A DNA stretch of 64,000 bases, taken from NCBI GenBank assembly GCA_946552115.1, contig CAMNRH010000006.1:43229-107228 (forward strand), written 5' to 3'. The position numbers were made by a program, and so were the translations under genes. The stretch comes from an uncultured Lachnospiraceae bacterium. GTDB taxonomy: Bacteria; Bacillota; Clostridia; Lachnospirales; Lachnospiraceae. How positions within the stretch are numbered: position 1 is the stretch's first letter; each line of letters begins with the position of its first letter. This document shows, piece by piece, positions 18,965-27,283 of the stretch. The notes beneath the pieces were generated by a model. The model searched no databases. It saw only the letters and a program-made list of their open reading frames with translations, and was not told the DNA's origin.

Positions 18965-20280
18965 TGTTAGAAACGTTCCGAAGGGCATGGGGGATTAAAG
19001 ATATCCGTAAAAAGATCGGATATACGTTTTTGATGTTAATCGTGATAAGATTAGGATCTCAGCTGCCGACACCGGGAGTCAATTCAAAATATATTCAGGA
19101 CTTTTTTGCACAGAATTCCGGGGAAGCGTTTAATCTGTTTAACGCTTTCACCGGCGGTTCTTTTGAACAGATGTCCGTATTCGCTTTAAGTATCACCCCG
19201 TATATTACATCTTCCATTATTATGCAGCTTCTTACGATTGCAATTCCCAAGCTTGAGGATATGCAAAAGGAAGGAGAGGACGGAAGAAAGAAAATTGTGG
19301 CAATTACAAGATATTTGACAGTGGGACTTGCACTCATCGAGTCCACGGCGATGGCAGTGGGATTCGGACGTCAGGGACTTCTGGTAGAATATAATTTTGT
19401 AAATGCGGCGATTGTAGTTCTCACGCTGACGGCGGGCTCCGCTTTCCTGATGTGGATTGGCGAAAGAATTACGGAAAAAGGTGTGGGCAACGGTATTTCT
19501 ATCGTGTTGGTAATCAATATTGTCTCACGTATACCAAGTGATATGGCAAGCCTTTTTGAACAGTTCGTAAAAGGAAAGAGTATTGCCTCAGGAGGACTTG
19601 CGGTTGTTATTATTCTTGCGATTATTATTGTGCTGGTAGTGTTTGTCGTTATTCTTCAGGACGGCGAAAGACGTATTGCGGTACAGTACTCTCAAAAGGT
19701 AGTCGGAAGAAAGACCTACGGCGGACAGTCGACGCACATTCCGCTTAAAGTGAATACCGCCGGAGTTATTCCGATTATTTTTGCGTCCTCACTCATGCAG
19801 TTTCCGATCGTAATTGCATCTTTCCTTGGAAAAGGAAATGGAACAGGCGTTGGAAGTGAAATTTTAAGGGGTATGAATCAGGGGAACTGGTGTAATCCCA
19901 ATAACCTTAAATATACGTGGGGACTTGTCGTCTATATTCTTTTGACTGTATTTTTTGCTTATTTCTATACGTCTATTACTTTTAATCCGTTAGAGATTGC
20001 AAATAATATGAAGAAGAACGGCGGCTTTGTCCCAGGTATCAGACCGGGCAGACCAACGGTTGAGTATTTGACACGGATATTAAAATATATCATTTTCATC
20101 GGCGCCTGCGGCCTTGTTCTGATACAGGTGGTTCCGATATTCTTTAACGGCTGGCTCGGAGCGAGCGTGTCCTTTGGCGGAACGTCGCTTATTATTATCG
20201 TCAGCGTAATATTGGAGACTCTGAAGCAGATAGAATCCCAGATGCTTGTGCGTAACTATAAGGGATTTTTAAATAGCTAA
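18964..20280 (+). CDS. secY: Protein translocase channel subunit SecY
   Basis: 438 residues with ten membrane segments. The first helix region RKKIGYTFLMLIVIRLGSQLPTPGV, the cytosolic loop QDGERRIAVQYSQKVVGRKTYGGQSTHIPLKVNTAGVIPIIFASS and the C-terminal IESQMLVRNYKGFL are canonical. It forms the SecYEG pore in the membrane. It is translationally coupled to rplO. A strong 14-bp hairpin follows before adk. Confidence 0.98.
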   Translation: MLETFRRAWGIKDIRKKIGYTFLMLIVIRLGSQLPTPGVNSKYIQDFFAQNSGEAFNLFNAFTGGSFEQMSVFALSITPYITSSIIMQLLTIAIPKLEDMQKEGEDGRKKIVAITRYLTVGLALIESTAMAVGFGRQGLLVEYNFVNAAIVVLTLTAGSAFLMWIGERITEKGVGNGISIVLVINIVSRIPSDMASLFEQFVKGKSIASGGLAVVIILAIIIVLVVFVVILQDGERRIAVQYSQKVVGRKTYGGQSTHIPLKVNTAGVIPIIFASSLMQFPIVIASFLGKGNGTGVGSEILRGMNQGNWCNPNNLKYTWGLVVYILLTVFFAYFYTSITFNPLEIANNMKKNGGFVPGIRPGRPTVEYLTRILKYIIFIGACGLVLIQVVPIFFNGWLGASVSFGGTSLIIIVSVILETLKQIESQMLVRNYKGFLNS

Positions 20281-20290
20281 GCAAAAGGAA

Positions 20291-20328
20291 CATTTTGACT
20301 CGCGGAAAAATTTTCGCGGGTTAAAATG
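20291..20328 (+). promoter_or_regulatory. Strong hairpin between secY and adk
   Basis: CATTTTGACTCGCG (20291-20304) pairs with CGCGGGTTAAAATG (20315-20328), a 14-bp stem with two wobble pairs around a 10-base A/T loop. The ribosome site of adk follows 6 bases later and no U-run is present, so this is more likely an RNA processing, stabilising or partial-attenuation element than a terminator. Confidence 0.55.
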
Positions 20329-20348
20329 CTATAAAGGAGAAAGAAATC

Positions 20349-20993
20349 ATGAAGATTATTATGTTAGGCGCGCCTGGAGCAGGAAAGGGAACACAGGCGA
20401 AGAAGATTGCCGCTAAATATCAGGTTCCTCATATTTCAACGGGTGATATTTTCAGAGCGAATATTAAGAATGGTACAGAGCTTGGAAAGAAAGCGAAAAC
20501 TTATATGGATCAGGGACTGCTTGTTCCGGACGAGCTGGTTGTTGATTTGGTTGTGGATCGTGTGAATCAGGAGGATTGCAGGAACGGGTACGTCCTTGAC
20601 GGATTTCCGAGAACGATTCCGCAGGCGGAGGCGCTTGATAAAGCGTTGGCTTCCCTGGGACAGAAGATGGATTATGCGATTGATGTGGAGGTTCCTGATG
20701 AAAATATTGTAACGCGCATGGGCGGACGCCGTGCCTGCGCAGGGTGCGGAGCTACATATCACCTGGTATATGCGCCGGCTAAGGAAGAGGGAATCTGTGA
20801 CACATGCGGAAAGGAGCTTGTCTTAAGGGATGATGATAAGCCGGAAACGGTGCAGAAGCGTTTGAATGTATATCATGAGCAGACTCAGCCTCTGATTGAT
20901 TATTATACGCAGGCAGGTATTTTGAGAAAGGTAGATGGAACGGTGGACATTGAGGATGTGTTCCGTGAAATTACAAAGATTTTAGGAGAGTAG
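20349..20993 (+). CDS. adk: Adenylate kinase
   Basis: 214 residues. The P-loop [14 protein letters not shown] is at the N-terminus, and [13 protein letters not shown] and the LID domain follow. The LID carries CAGCGATYH and CDTCGKEL, four cysteines that bind structural zinc in Gram-positive enzymes. It interconverts ATP plus AMP with two ADP. Position secY-adk-map is the usual Firmicute spc arrangement. Confidence 0.97.
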   Translation: MKIIMLGAPGAGKGTQAKKIAAKYQVPHISTGDIFRANIKNGTELGKKAKTYMDQGLLVPDELVVDLVVDRVNQEDCRNGYVLDGFPRTIPQAEALDKALASLGQKMDYAIDVEVPDENIVTRMGGRRACAGCGATYHLVYAPAKEEGICDTCGKELVLRDDDKPETVQKRLNVYHEQTQPLIDYYTQAGILRKVDGTVDIEDVFREITKILGE

Positions 20994-20997
20994 CTGT

Positions 20998-21762
20998 ATG
21001 CCGATTACAATAAAGTCAGACAGAGAAATAGAATTAATGGCAGAGGCCGGGCGGATTCTGGAGATTGTTCATAATGAACTGGCGAAAGGACTTCGCCCGG
21101 GTATGAGCACATTAGATATAGATAAGATGGGGGAAGAGATTATCAGAAGCTATGGATGTATTCCTTCTTTTCTTGATTATAACGGCTATCCGGCATCCAT
21201 CTGCGTATCCGTAAATGAAGAGGTTGTTCATGGTATTCCAGATAAGTCAAGAATTTTGAAGGACGGCGACATTGTAAGCCTTGACGCGGGGGTAATCTAT
21301 AAGGGCTATCATTCGGACGCGGCGAGAACCCACGGTATCGGAGAGATAAGCGAGGAGGCAAAAAAGCTTATCAGGGTTACCCGGGAGTGTTTTTTTGAAG
21401 GTATAAAGTACGCAAAGGAAGGCAATCATTTATTTGATATTTCCGGTGCCATCGGCAGATATGCCGGAAAGTACGGATACGGAGTAGTCCGGGATCTGTG
21501 CGGGCATGGTATCGGGACGAATCTGCATGAGGCCCCGGAGATTCCCAACTATGAGGTGAGCAGAAAGGGAGTTATGCTAAAGGCCGGGATGACGCTTGCC
21601 ATAGAGCCGATGATTAATATGGGCGGCTGGGAAGTTGACTGGCTTGATGATGACTGGACGGTAATCGCAAGAGACCATTCACTGTCTGCTCATTATGAAA
21701 ATACGGTTTTGATAACGGAAAGCGAGCCAAGACTGCTTACGCTGACCTCCCGGACAGAGTGA
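20998..21762 (+). CDS. map: Methionine aminopeptidase, type I
   Basis: 254 residues. Metal ligands are visible in DAGVIYKGYHSDAART (two aspartates), CGHGIGTNLHEAPEIPNY (His), and the glutamates in AIEPMIN and HYENTVLIT. It removes initiator methionine from new proteins. It starts 4 bp after adk, and the spacing to the following KOW gene is also short. Confidence 0.95.
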   Translation: MPITIKSDREIELMAEAGRILEIVHNELAKGLRPGMSTLDIDKMGEEIIRSYGCIPSFLDYNGYPASICVSVNEEVVHGIPDKSRILKDGDIVSLDAGVIYKGYHSDAARTHGIGEISEEAKKLIRVTRECFFEGIKYAKEGNHLFDISGAIGRYAGKYGYGVVRDLCGHGIGTNLHEAPEIPNYEVSRKGVMLKAGMTLAIEPMINMGGWEVDWLDDDWTVIARDHSLSAHYENTVLITESEPRLLTLTSRTE

Positions 21763-21772
21763 GGTGCCGGAA

Positions 21773-22024
21773 ATGGACAGATATAAAGTGGGAATGCTTG
21801 CAAGGTCCAAAGCGGGCCATGACACGGGAAAGGTTTACGTTATAATAGATACGGATGATGCATATGTATATTTAGCAGATGGGGAAATTAGAACTCTGGA
21901 TAGGCTGAAAAAAAAGAAAAAAAACCATGTACAGCTTATAAACAGAGAATATGACATCACAGACGCTACAGATGTAAGTATTAAAAGGCTGCTTAAGATT
22001 TGGAATAAGGAAGAAGAGAAATAG
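21773..22024 (+). CDS. KOW-domain RNA-binding protein
   Basis: 83 residues. It opens MDRYKVGMLARSKAGHDTGKVYVII, a KOW-like fold resembling the N-terminus of L14e/L6e-type proteins, followed by YVYLADGEIRTLDRLKKKKKNHVQLI with five consecutive lysines. Proteins of this kind commonly sit between map and infA in clostridia; their exact function is not established. The frame opens at a GTG three codons earlier, but ATG 21773 has the GAGGTG ribosome site. Confidence 0.75.
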   Translation: MDRYKVGMLARSKAGHDTGKVYVIIDTDDAYVYLADGEIRTLDRLKKKKKNHVQLINREYDITDATDVSIKRLLKIWNKEEEK

Positions 22025-22036
22025 GAGGAAGCATAT

Positions 22037-22255
22037 ATGTCAAAGGCTGACGTAATTGAGATTGAAGGGACCGTGGTAGAAAAATTACCGAATGCGATGT
22101 TTCAGGTGGAGCTGGAAAACGGCCATCAGGTGCTGGCCCATATCAGCGGCAAGCTCAGAATGAATTTTATTAAAATATTGCCGGGCGATAAGGTTACATT
22201 GGAGCTGTCTCCGTACGATCTCTCAAAAGGGAGAATTATCTGGAGAGATAAATAA
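22037..22255 (+). CDS. infA: Translation initiation factor IF-1
   Basis: 72 residues, an S1-type OB fold: [45 protein letters not shown] and the C-terminal [18 protein letters not shown]. It binds the A site of the 30S subunit during initiation. AGGAGG precedes it. Confidence 0.97.
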   Translation: MSKADVIEIEGTVVEKLPNAMFQVELENGHQVLAHISGKLRMNFIKILPGDKVTLELSPYDLSKGRIIWRDK

Positions 22256-22257
22256 TT

Positions 22258-23382
22258 ATGGAAAATTCAGAAGAAAAGGCTGCAGAGGAGAAAAAAACAC
22301 CGAAAAAAAGAGGTCCTTTAGGATGTCTTTTTAATATAGTTATTGTAGTAGTTGTAGTAGTTTTATTAGTAAACGGGATTGAATGGCTGTTCAGATGGCT
22401 GAATCCGGAGGCGAATAACGAGGCGGCGGTGAAAGCGAAGGGCTGCAGCAGTGCATATATGTGCGCAGGGAGGTTTGGAGAGCCGATTGGCGGGGTTTTA
22501 GGAGAAAAGGCAAAAAAAGAGTTTGGGGATTGTGTGCTTTCGGTTTTGGATTATTTTATGGCGGAGGATAATAAAGAAACTGTAGATACCGGGGAACTGA
22601 ATGCAATTCTCACCTCGGAGTATACGCTTAAGGACGCGGAAGCTCTTGCGGAGTATACCGGAAGAAAAATAAAACTTACAGGGAAAATTGTGCAAAGAAC
22701 GGGTAATACTGCAGAGCTTGTTACAGACGTAAATTTTGATACGTCTTCAGAAAAATGGCCGGTAACAGTATGGGTGGACTGCAGCTGGATAAAAGCAAAA
22801 CCGGAAACGGACGACTGTGTTGAGATAGATGGGATACTGATCGTTGATCCAGGCGACTTTTCCTCAAAAGAGTCCATGCGCGTAGAGGTCAATGCAAGAA
22901 AAATACAGGAAGCCGATTACGCCGCTATCGGAGGAAATCCGGAAAACAGCTTTATGTATCAAAAGATGAAGCCCTTTACATCGGTAGAGAAAGGGGGCTT
23001 GACGCTGGATATACTCGGCGTATCCGTAGACGCCGCCACAGGAAGAGGATATGTAAAGTACCGCGTGTCTAAAGATACTGCAAAAACAAGAGAAAATTAT
23101 GATCTTGAAATTTTCGGGGCGAAAGGCAGCTTAAGCGGATGTGACTTTGGGATAATAGGTATGGACGGCAGAAAGGACGGCGGCCTCCTTATTTCGGAAT
23201 CTGATTTGCCGTTCGCAGAACAGATTGGGGCCGGCGACGGCATGATATCTTTTGTCGTGTGTGCTTATGAGATGAAAGAGGAGAATGAAGGCGAAAGAGT
23301 GTTGACGGTTAATCCCGGGGCGGATATCTATATGAGGGTTGATATTCCAGGAGAGGCCTGGAATGTGTATGAAGAGAATTAA
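22258..23382 (+). CDS. Membrane-anchored protein with OB-like domain, function unknown
   Basis: 374 residues starting 2 bases after infA. A charged cytoplasmic N-terminus (about residues 1-21) precedes one membrane helix with a long valine run (FNIVIVVVVVVLLVNGIEWLF, about 25-45). The outside part has a segment near 130-220, EYTGRKIKLTGKIVQ through VTVWVDCSW to DDCVEIDGILIV, that resembles the tRNA_anti-like OB domain, and a C-terminal beta-rich region from about 240. No ribosomal role is known to me; infA is normally followed directly by rpmJ. The new promoter at 23406, after this gene, restores expression of the next operon section. Confidence 0.6.
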   Translation: MENSEEKAAEEKKTPKKRGPLGCLFNIVIVVVVVVLLVNGIEWLFRWLNPEANNEAAVKAKGCSSAYMCAGRFGEPIGGVLGEKAKKEFGDCVLSVLDYFMAEDNKETVDTGELNAILTSEYTLKDAEALAEYTGRKIKLTGKIVQRTGNTAELVTDVNFDTSSEKWPVTVWVDCSWIKAKPETDDCVEIDGILIVDPGDFSSKESMRVEVNARKIQEADYAAIGGNPENSFMYQKMKPFTSVEKGGLTLDILGVSVDAATGRGYVKYRVSKDTAKTRENYDLEIFGAKGSLSGCDFGIIGMDGRKDGGLLISESDLPFAEQIGAGDGMISFVVCAYEMKEENEGERVLTVNPGADIYMRVDIPGEAWNVYEEN

Positions 23383-23405
23383 AAAGCAAAAAATAAAAGT
23401 TTCTA

Positions 23406-23435
23406 TTGACGTGCATTGATTTGCGGTGCTATAAT
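23406..23435 (+). promoter_or_regulatory. Internal promoter before rpmJ and the alpha section
   Basis: TTGACG (23406-23411) and a consensus TATAAT (23430-23435) are spaced by 18 bases, with TGC before the -10. It lies just after the unknown membrane gene, about 120 bases before rpmJ. Confidence 0.78.
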
Positions 23436-23559
23436 GTATAAGCGTGTTTCCGGGCATTTTTATGTGCCAATCGCTGAAAACCGCGGCAAAAAAGAGGCGA
23501 AAACCGGAATCTTCGCAGGACAGACAAAGGCAGAGCAATGGATGAAAGGAGGATCTCAC

Positions 23560-23673
23560 ATGAAGGTTAGATCATCAGTAAAACCAATTTGCGAAAAATG
23601 CAAAGTAATTAAAAGAAAAGGGAGCGTTCGCATTATCTGCGAAAATCCGAAGCATAAGCAGCGTCAGGGATAG
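23560..23673 (+). CDS. rpmJ: 50S ribosomal protein L36
   Basis: 37 residues, [21 protein letters not shown] onwards. Zinc ligands C11, C14, C27 and H32 are all present, so this is the zinc-binding form. AAAGGAGG precedes ATG 23560. The open frame extends upstream across the promoter region, but that extension is not coding. Confidence 0.96.
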   Translation: MKVRSSVKPICEKCKVIKRKGSVRIICENPKHKQRQG

Positions 23674-23745
23674 ATACTGAGCATACGGCGAATCCGAGCG
23701 TGAGCGAAAGGTGAGCTCAGTGAGAAGACTATGCTGTTAAATCAG
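23674..23745 (+). repeat. GC-rich intergenic element 2 (after rpmJ)
   Basis: It is closed by AGCATA (23680-23685) pairing with TATGCT (23730-23735). Inside are GAGCGTGAGCGAAAGGTGAG and CAGTGAGAAG. AGTGAGAAG and the ACTGA-CA--GGCGA opening are shared with element 1. It precedes the hairpin-rich leader of rpsM. Confidence 0.5.
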
Positions 23746-23757
23746 GCGGCTGATAGT

Positions 23758-23972
23758 CAGCACATTGATCCGTGTGCAGGCTATTTAATATACAAGGAGC
23801 ACCTGTAGCCGGTGTAAATCCTTCGTATATTGCTTCTAATGCCGGCCCGTCATTACCGGAGAGTATTTCCCGGTGGCCGGAAAGGGCGTGTATACCGAAC
23901 ACGTCTGGGTTTCTTAAAACGCGGGAACCCCTATTAAAGACAATGAATGAAAAGAAAGAGGAGGAAATTCAC
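23758..23972 (+). promoter_or_regulatory. Structured leader RNA of the alpha operon section (before rpsM)
   Basis: About 215 non-coding bases hold at least five hairpins. They are GCACA/TGTGC (23760-23777), AATATACAAGGA/TCCTTCGTATATT with one bulge (23787-23831, tip CACC/GGTG), CCGGCC+ACCGG / CCGGT+GGCCGG (23842-23880), CGTGT/ACACG (23887-23903) and GGGTT/AACCC (23907-23930). The ribosome site GAGGAGG follows. In E. coli S4 represses the alpha operon by binding the rpsM leader. Here rpsD lies two genes downstream, so S4 autoregulation is plausible but inferred. Confidence 0.65.
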
Positions 23973-24341
23973 ATGGCTCGTATTGCAGGTGTAGATTTAC
24001 CAAGAGACAAACGTGTCGAAATTGGCTTGACTTATATTTACGGAATCGGAAGGGCAAGCTCAAACCGTATTTTAGCGGAGGCAGGAGTTAATCCTGACAT
24101 TCGCTGCAGAGATCTTACAGATGAGGATGTAAAGAAGATTAGCGCGGTTATTGATGAGACACAGATGGTAGAAGGTGACCTCAGAAGAGAGATTGCGCTG
24201 AATATCAAGAGGTTACAGGAGATTGGATGTTACAGAGGCATCCGTCACAGAAAAGGACTTCCGGTTCGCGGTCAGAAGACAAAGACCAATGCAAGAACAA
24301 GAAAGGGTCCAAAGAGAACAGTAGCAAACAAAAAGAAGTAG
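23973..24341 (+). CDS. rpsM: 30S ribosomal protein S13
   Basis: 122 residues from ATG 23973, with GAGGAGGAAATTCAC upstream and the canonical [26 protein letters not shown] start. The C-terminal [34 protein letters not shown] reaches the P-site tRNA. The frame is open for 67 codons upstream through the structured leader; I treat that as chance. Confidence 0.97.
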   Translation: MARIAGVDLPRDKRVEIGLTYIYGIGRASSNRILAEAGVNPDIRCRDLTDEDVKKISAVIDETQMVEGDLRREIALNIKRLQEIGCYRGIRHRKGLPVRGQKTKTNARTRKGPKRTVANKKK

Positions 24342-24452
24342 GCCGAAAGCAACTTGATGAGGGCAAGCGGAAAGAGCAGCCCGAATTTAGTGCGGGGCCG
24401 TTCGCGAACCTTAGTGAATGCGCAGCATGAACTTAGTTGAGCGGATATACCA
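24342..24452 (+). repeat. GC-rich intergenic element 3 (between rpsM and rpsK)
   Basis: 111 bases with GGCCGAAAGCAACTTGATGAG, CCTTAGTGAATGCGC and CATGAACTTAGTTGAGCGG. It shares TTAGTGAA, TGAACTTAG and CGAAAGC with element 1. No gene is present, and the interval separates two genes that are usually a few bases apart. Confidence 0.5.
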
Positions 24453-24487
24453 AAAATAAAAAAAGGAAAGCGTAGGTTAGTTTTATT

Positions 24488-24883
24488 ATGGCAAAGAAAG
24501 TTACAAAGAAAGTGACAAAAAAGCGTGTCAAGAAAAACGTTGAACACGGACAAGCACATATCCAGTCATCATTTAATAACACAATCGTTACATTAACTGA
24601 TGCACAGGGTAATGCTCTTTCATGGGCAAGTGCAGGCGGTCTGGGATTTAGAGGTTCAAGGAAATCTACCCCTTATGCAGCGCAGATGGCAGCAGAGACT
24701 GCAGCAAAAGCGGCATTAATACATGGTTTAAAGACGGTAGATGTTATGGTTAAGGGACCAGGTTCGGGCAGAGAAGCGGCGATTCGTGCCCTTCAGGCAT
24801 GTGGAATTGATGTAACAAGCATTAAGGATGTTACTCCGGTACCGCATAACGGATGCCGCCCACCGAAACGCAGAAGAGTTTAA
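24488..24883 (+). CDS. rpsK: 30S ribosomal protein S11
   Basis: 131 residues. The lysine-rich N-terminus is followed by [49 protein letters not shown] and the C-terminal [22 protein letters not shown]. Its ribosome site is unusually weak: the nearest purine-rich stretch, AAAGGAAAG, lies about 20 bases before the ATG, after element 3. Confidence 0.97.
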   Translation: MAKKVTKKVTKKRVKKNVEHGQAHIQSSFNNTIVTLTDAQGNALSWASAGGLGFRGSRKSTPYAAQMAAETAAKAALIHGLKTVDVMVKGPGSGREAAIRALQACGIDVTSIKDVTPVPHNGCRPPKRRRV

Positions 24884-24900
24884 TTAGGAGGAAATCAATC

Positions 24901-25494
24901 ATGGCAGTGAATAGAGTTCCGGTTCTGAAAAGATGCCGTTCCCTCGGAATGGATCCGGTATATTTAGGAATTGATAAAAAGTCAAACAGACAGTTAAAGA
25001 GAGCCAACAGAAAGATGAGCGAGTATGGTCTTCAGTTGCGTGAGAAACAAAAAGCAAAATTCATTTACGGCGTATTAGAGAAGCCTTTTAGGAATTATTA
25101 CAAGAAAGCAAAGCAAATGAAAGGTATGACGGGTGAAAACCTGATGGTACTTCTTGAGTCCAGACTGGATAATGTAGTATTCCGTATGGGTCTTGCAAGA
25201 ACAAGGCGCGAGGCAAGGCAGATTGTTGACCATAAGCATGTTCTTGTGAACGGTAAGCAGGTAAATATTCCGTCTTATCTGATTAAAGCGGGAGATACGA
25301 TTGAAATTAAGGAAAAACACAAAAGCTCTCCGAGATACAAAGGGATTACAGAGGTCACCGGAGGCCGTATGGTTCCGGATTGGCTTGAGGTAGATGCTGA
25401 GAATCTGAAAGGAACAATTAAAGAGCTTCCGTCCCGGGATGTAATTGATGTACCGGTAGATGAGATGCTGATTGTCGAGTTGTATTCTAAATAA
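24901..25494 (+). CDS. rpsD: 30S ribosomal protein S4 (zinc-free form)
   Basis: 197 residues from ATG 24901, with AGGAGGAAATCA upstream; the frame opens 16 codons earlier inside rpsK. The S4 RNA-binding domain (LESRLDNVVFRMGLARTRREARQIVDHKHVLVNGKQVNIPSYLIKAGD) is at about residues 90-140. The N-terminal zinc cysteines of the C+ form are absent; only C12 remains. S4 is an assembly initiator and a translational regulator in other bacteria, likely linked to the leader at 23758. Confidence 0.97.
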   Translation: MAVNRVPVLKRCRSLGMDPVYLGIDKKSNRQLKRANRKMSEYGLQLREKQKAKFIYGVLEKPFRNYYKKAKQMKGMTGENLMVLLESRLDNVVFRMGLARTRREARQIVDHKHVLVNGKQVNIPSYLIKAGDTIEIKEKHKSSPRYKGITEVTGGRMVPDWLEVDAENLKGTIKELPSRDVIDVPVDEMLIVELYSK

Positions 25495-25525
25495 TAATCC
25501 GTAACACCACAGGAGGTGGACTTTA

Positions 25526-26485
25526 GTGTTTGATTTTAATAAACCCAATATTGAGATAACAGAGATTTCAGAAGATAAAAAGTATGGAAGATTTGTTGTA
25601 GAACCTCTGGAGAGAGGATATGGTACAACATTAGGTAATTCTCTTAGGAGAATCATGCTTTCATCACTTCCGGGCGCTGCTATCAGCCAGGTGAAAATCG
25701 ATGGTGTGCTGCATGAGTTCAGTTCCATCCCCGGGGTTAAGGAAGATGTTACCGAAATCGTTATGAATCTTAAGTCATTAGCGATCAGGAATACATCTGA
25801 AACGGATGAACCGAAGACGGCATATATTGAGTTCGAGGGTGAAGGTGTTGTTACGGCAGCAGATATTCAGGTGGATCAGGATATAGAGATCATGAATCCC
25901 GAAACTGTGATTGCAACTTTGAACGGCGGGGTAGACAGCAAGTTATATATGGAGCTTACTATTACAAAGGGAAGAGGATATATAAGTGCAGAGAAGAATA
26001 AAAACGATGAATTGCCGATTGCGGTAATTCCGATTGATTCTATCTATACTCCGGTGGAGCGTGTGAACCTTACAGTAGAAAATACACGTGTTGGTCAGAT
26101 TACAGATTTTGATAAGTTAACGTTGGATGTATATACCAATGGGACGTTGCTTCCGGACGAGGCAGTCAGCTTAGCGGCTAAAGTACTTAGCGAACATTTG
26201 AAGCTCTTTATCGACCTTTCTGAGGTGGCTCAGGCTGCGGAGGTTATGGTTGAAAAAGAGGATGACGAAAAGGAAAAGGTTCTTGAGATGTGCATTGACG
26301 AATTGGAGCTGTCCGTCCGTTCCTTTAACTGTCTTAAGAGAGCCGGTATTAATACGGTGGAAGAGCTGACGAACAGAACTCCGGAGGATATGATGAAGGT
26401 ACGGAACCTCGGACGTAAGTCTTTGGAGGAAGTACTTGCGAAACTCGATGAGCTGGGACTCAGTCTCAGTAAAGGCGAGGAATAG
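25526..26485 (+). CDS. rpoA: DNA-directed RNA polymerase alpha subunit
   Basis: 319 residues with a GTG start after AGGAGGTGGACTTTA. The N-terminal dimerisation domain has [25 protein letters not shown] (about 27-51). The C-terminal domain from about 245 has [46 protein letters not shown], which contacts UP elements and activators. An acidic linker ([12 protein letters not shown]) joins them. Confidence 0.98.
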   Translation: MFDFNKPNIEITEISEDKKYGRFVVEPLERGYGTTLGNSLRRIMLSSLPGAAISQVKIDGVLHEFSSIPGVKEDVTEIVMNLKSLAIRNTSETDEPKTAYIEFEGEGVVTAADIQVDQDIEIMNPETVIATLNGGVDSKLYMELTITKGRGYISAEKNKNDELPIAVIPIDSIYTPVERVNLTVENTRVGQITDFDKLTLDVYTNGTLLPDEAVSLAAKVLSEHLKLFIDLSEVAQAAEVMVEKEDDEKEKVLEMCIDELELSVRSFNCLKRAGINTVEELTNRTPEDMMKVRNLGRKSLEEVLAKLDELGLSLSKGEE

Positions 26486-26545
26486 AGCATTTGGCTAGTA
26501 AGCCCGAAGAGTGTAACCAGATGTAAATTATGGAGGATTAGAAAA

Positions 26546-27082
26546 ATGGCAAAGTATAGAAAGCTTGGCAGAACGTCGAGCCAGAGAAAAGCATTATTAA
26601 GAAATCAGGTGACGGCACTTATTACCCACGGCAAGATTAAGACAACAGAGGCAAAGGCAAAAGAAATCCGTAAGATTGCAGAAGGCCTCATCGCAATGGC
26701 CGTAAGGGAGAAGGATAACTTTGAAGAGGTTACGGTAAAGGCTAAGGTTGCCCGTAAGGATAAGGACGGTAAGAGAGTAAAGGAGGTCGTAGACGGTAAG
26801 AAAGTTACGGTCTATGACGAGGTGGAGAAAAAGATTAAAAAAGATTTGCCAAGCAGACTGCACGCGCGTCATCAGATGATTAAAGTTCTGTATCCGGTAA
26901 AAGACGTACCGGCTGCGCAGGCGGGAAGAAAGAAAAATACAAAGAAAGTGGATCTTGTTGCAAAGCTTTTTGATGAAATTGCTCCAAAGTATGAGAATCG
27001 TAACGGTGGATATACGAGAATTATAAAGATTGGCCAGCGTAAGGGCGACGCAGCAATGGAAGTCCTGATTGAGCTTGTATAG
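26546..27082 (+). CDS. rplQ: 50S ribosomal protein L17 with internal insertion
   Basis: 178 residues, against about 115-130 in many bacteria. The N-terminal MAKYRKLGRTSSQRKALLRNQVTALITHGKIKTTEAKAKEIRKIAE and the C-terminal NRNGGYTRIIKIGQRKGDAAMEVLIELV are canonical. The extra 50 or so residues lie between about 56 and 110 and are highly charged (KAKVARKDKDGKRVKEVVDGKKVTVYDEVEKK). L17 sits near the tunnel exit, so the insertion should project on the ribosome surface. It is the last gene of the superoperon; a terminator follows. Confidence 0.96.
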   Translation: MAKYRKLGRTSSQRKALLRNQVTALITHGKIKTTEAKAKEIRKIAEGLIAMAVREKDNFEEVTVKAKVARKDKDGKRVKEVVDGKKVTVYDEVEKKIKKDLPSRLHARHQMIKVLYPVKDVPAAQAGRKKNTKKVDLVAKLFDEIAPKYENRNGGYTRIIKIGQRKGDAAMEVLIELV

Positions 27083-27098
27083 AAGAATTGTGTTTATA

Positions 27099-27133
27099 AA
27101 AAAGCATTCCGTATTTATGCGGGATGTTTTTTT
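27099..27133 (+). terminator. Terminator of the ribosomal superoperon
   Basis: CATTCCG (27105-27111) pairs with CGGGATG (27120-27126) and is followed by seven T residues, directly after rplQ. Confidence 0.85.
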
Positions 27134-27198
27134 GTATGTTTTGACGCAGAATTTTGATTGATAAAATACTGACTATGCTGTTAAATAAAATACTTATC

Positions 27199-27236
27199 GA
27201 AATTTGGATTACAAATTTCAGAATTAATGATATAAT
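27199..27236 (+). promoter_or_regulatory. Promoter with overlapping palindromic operator before the hydrogenase operon
   Basis: TATAAT (27231-27236) is preceded at 16 bases by TTACAA (27209-27214). The -35 sits inside a perfect inverted repeat, GAAATTTG-GATTA-CAAATTTC (27199-27219). A repressor bound there would block polymerase. The sequence does not match the Rex operator I know (TTGTTAA-N4-TTAACAA). Confidence 0.6.
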
Positions 27237-27283
27237 GATAAAAATTGTTTCATAACAATGTACAAAAGGAGGAAAGGCGAAAA

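Noticed and set aside
23772..23972. 67-codon upstream extension of rpsM as a longer S13 or a separate leader peptide
   Set aside because: The extension crosses strong hairpins, lacks a ribosome site, and the canonical S13 start with GAGGAGG is at 23973.
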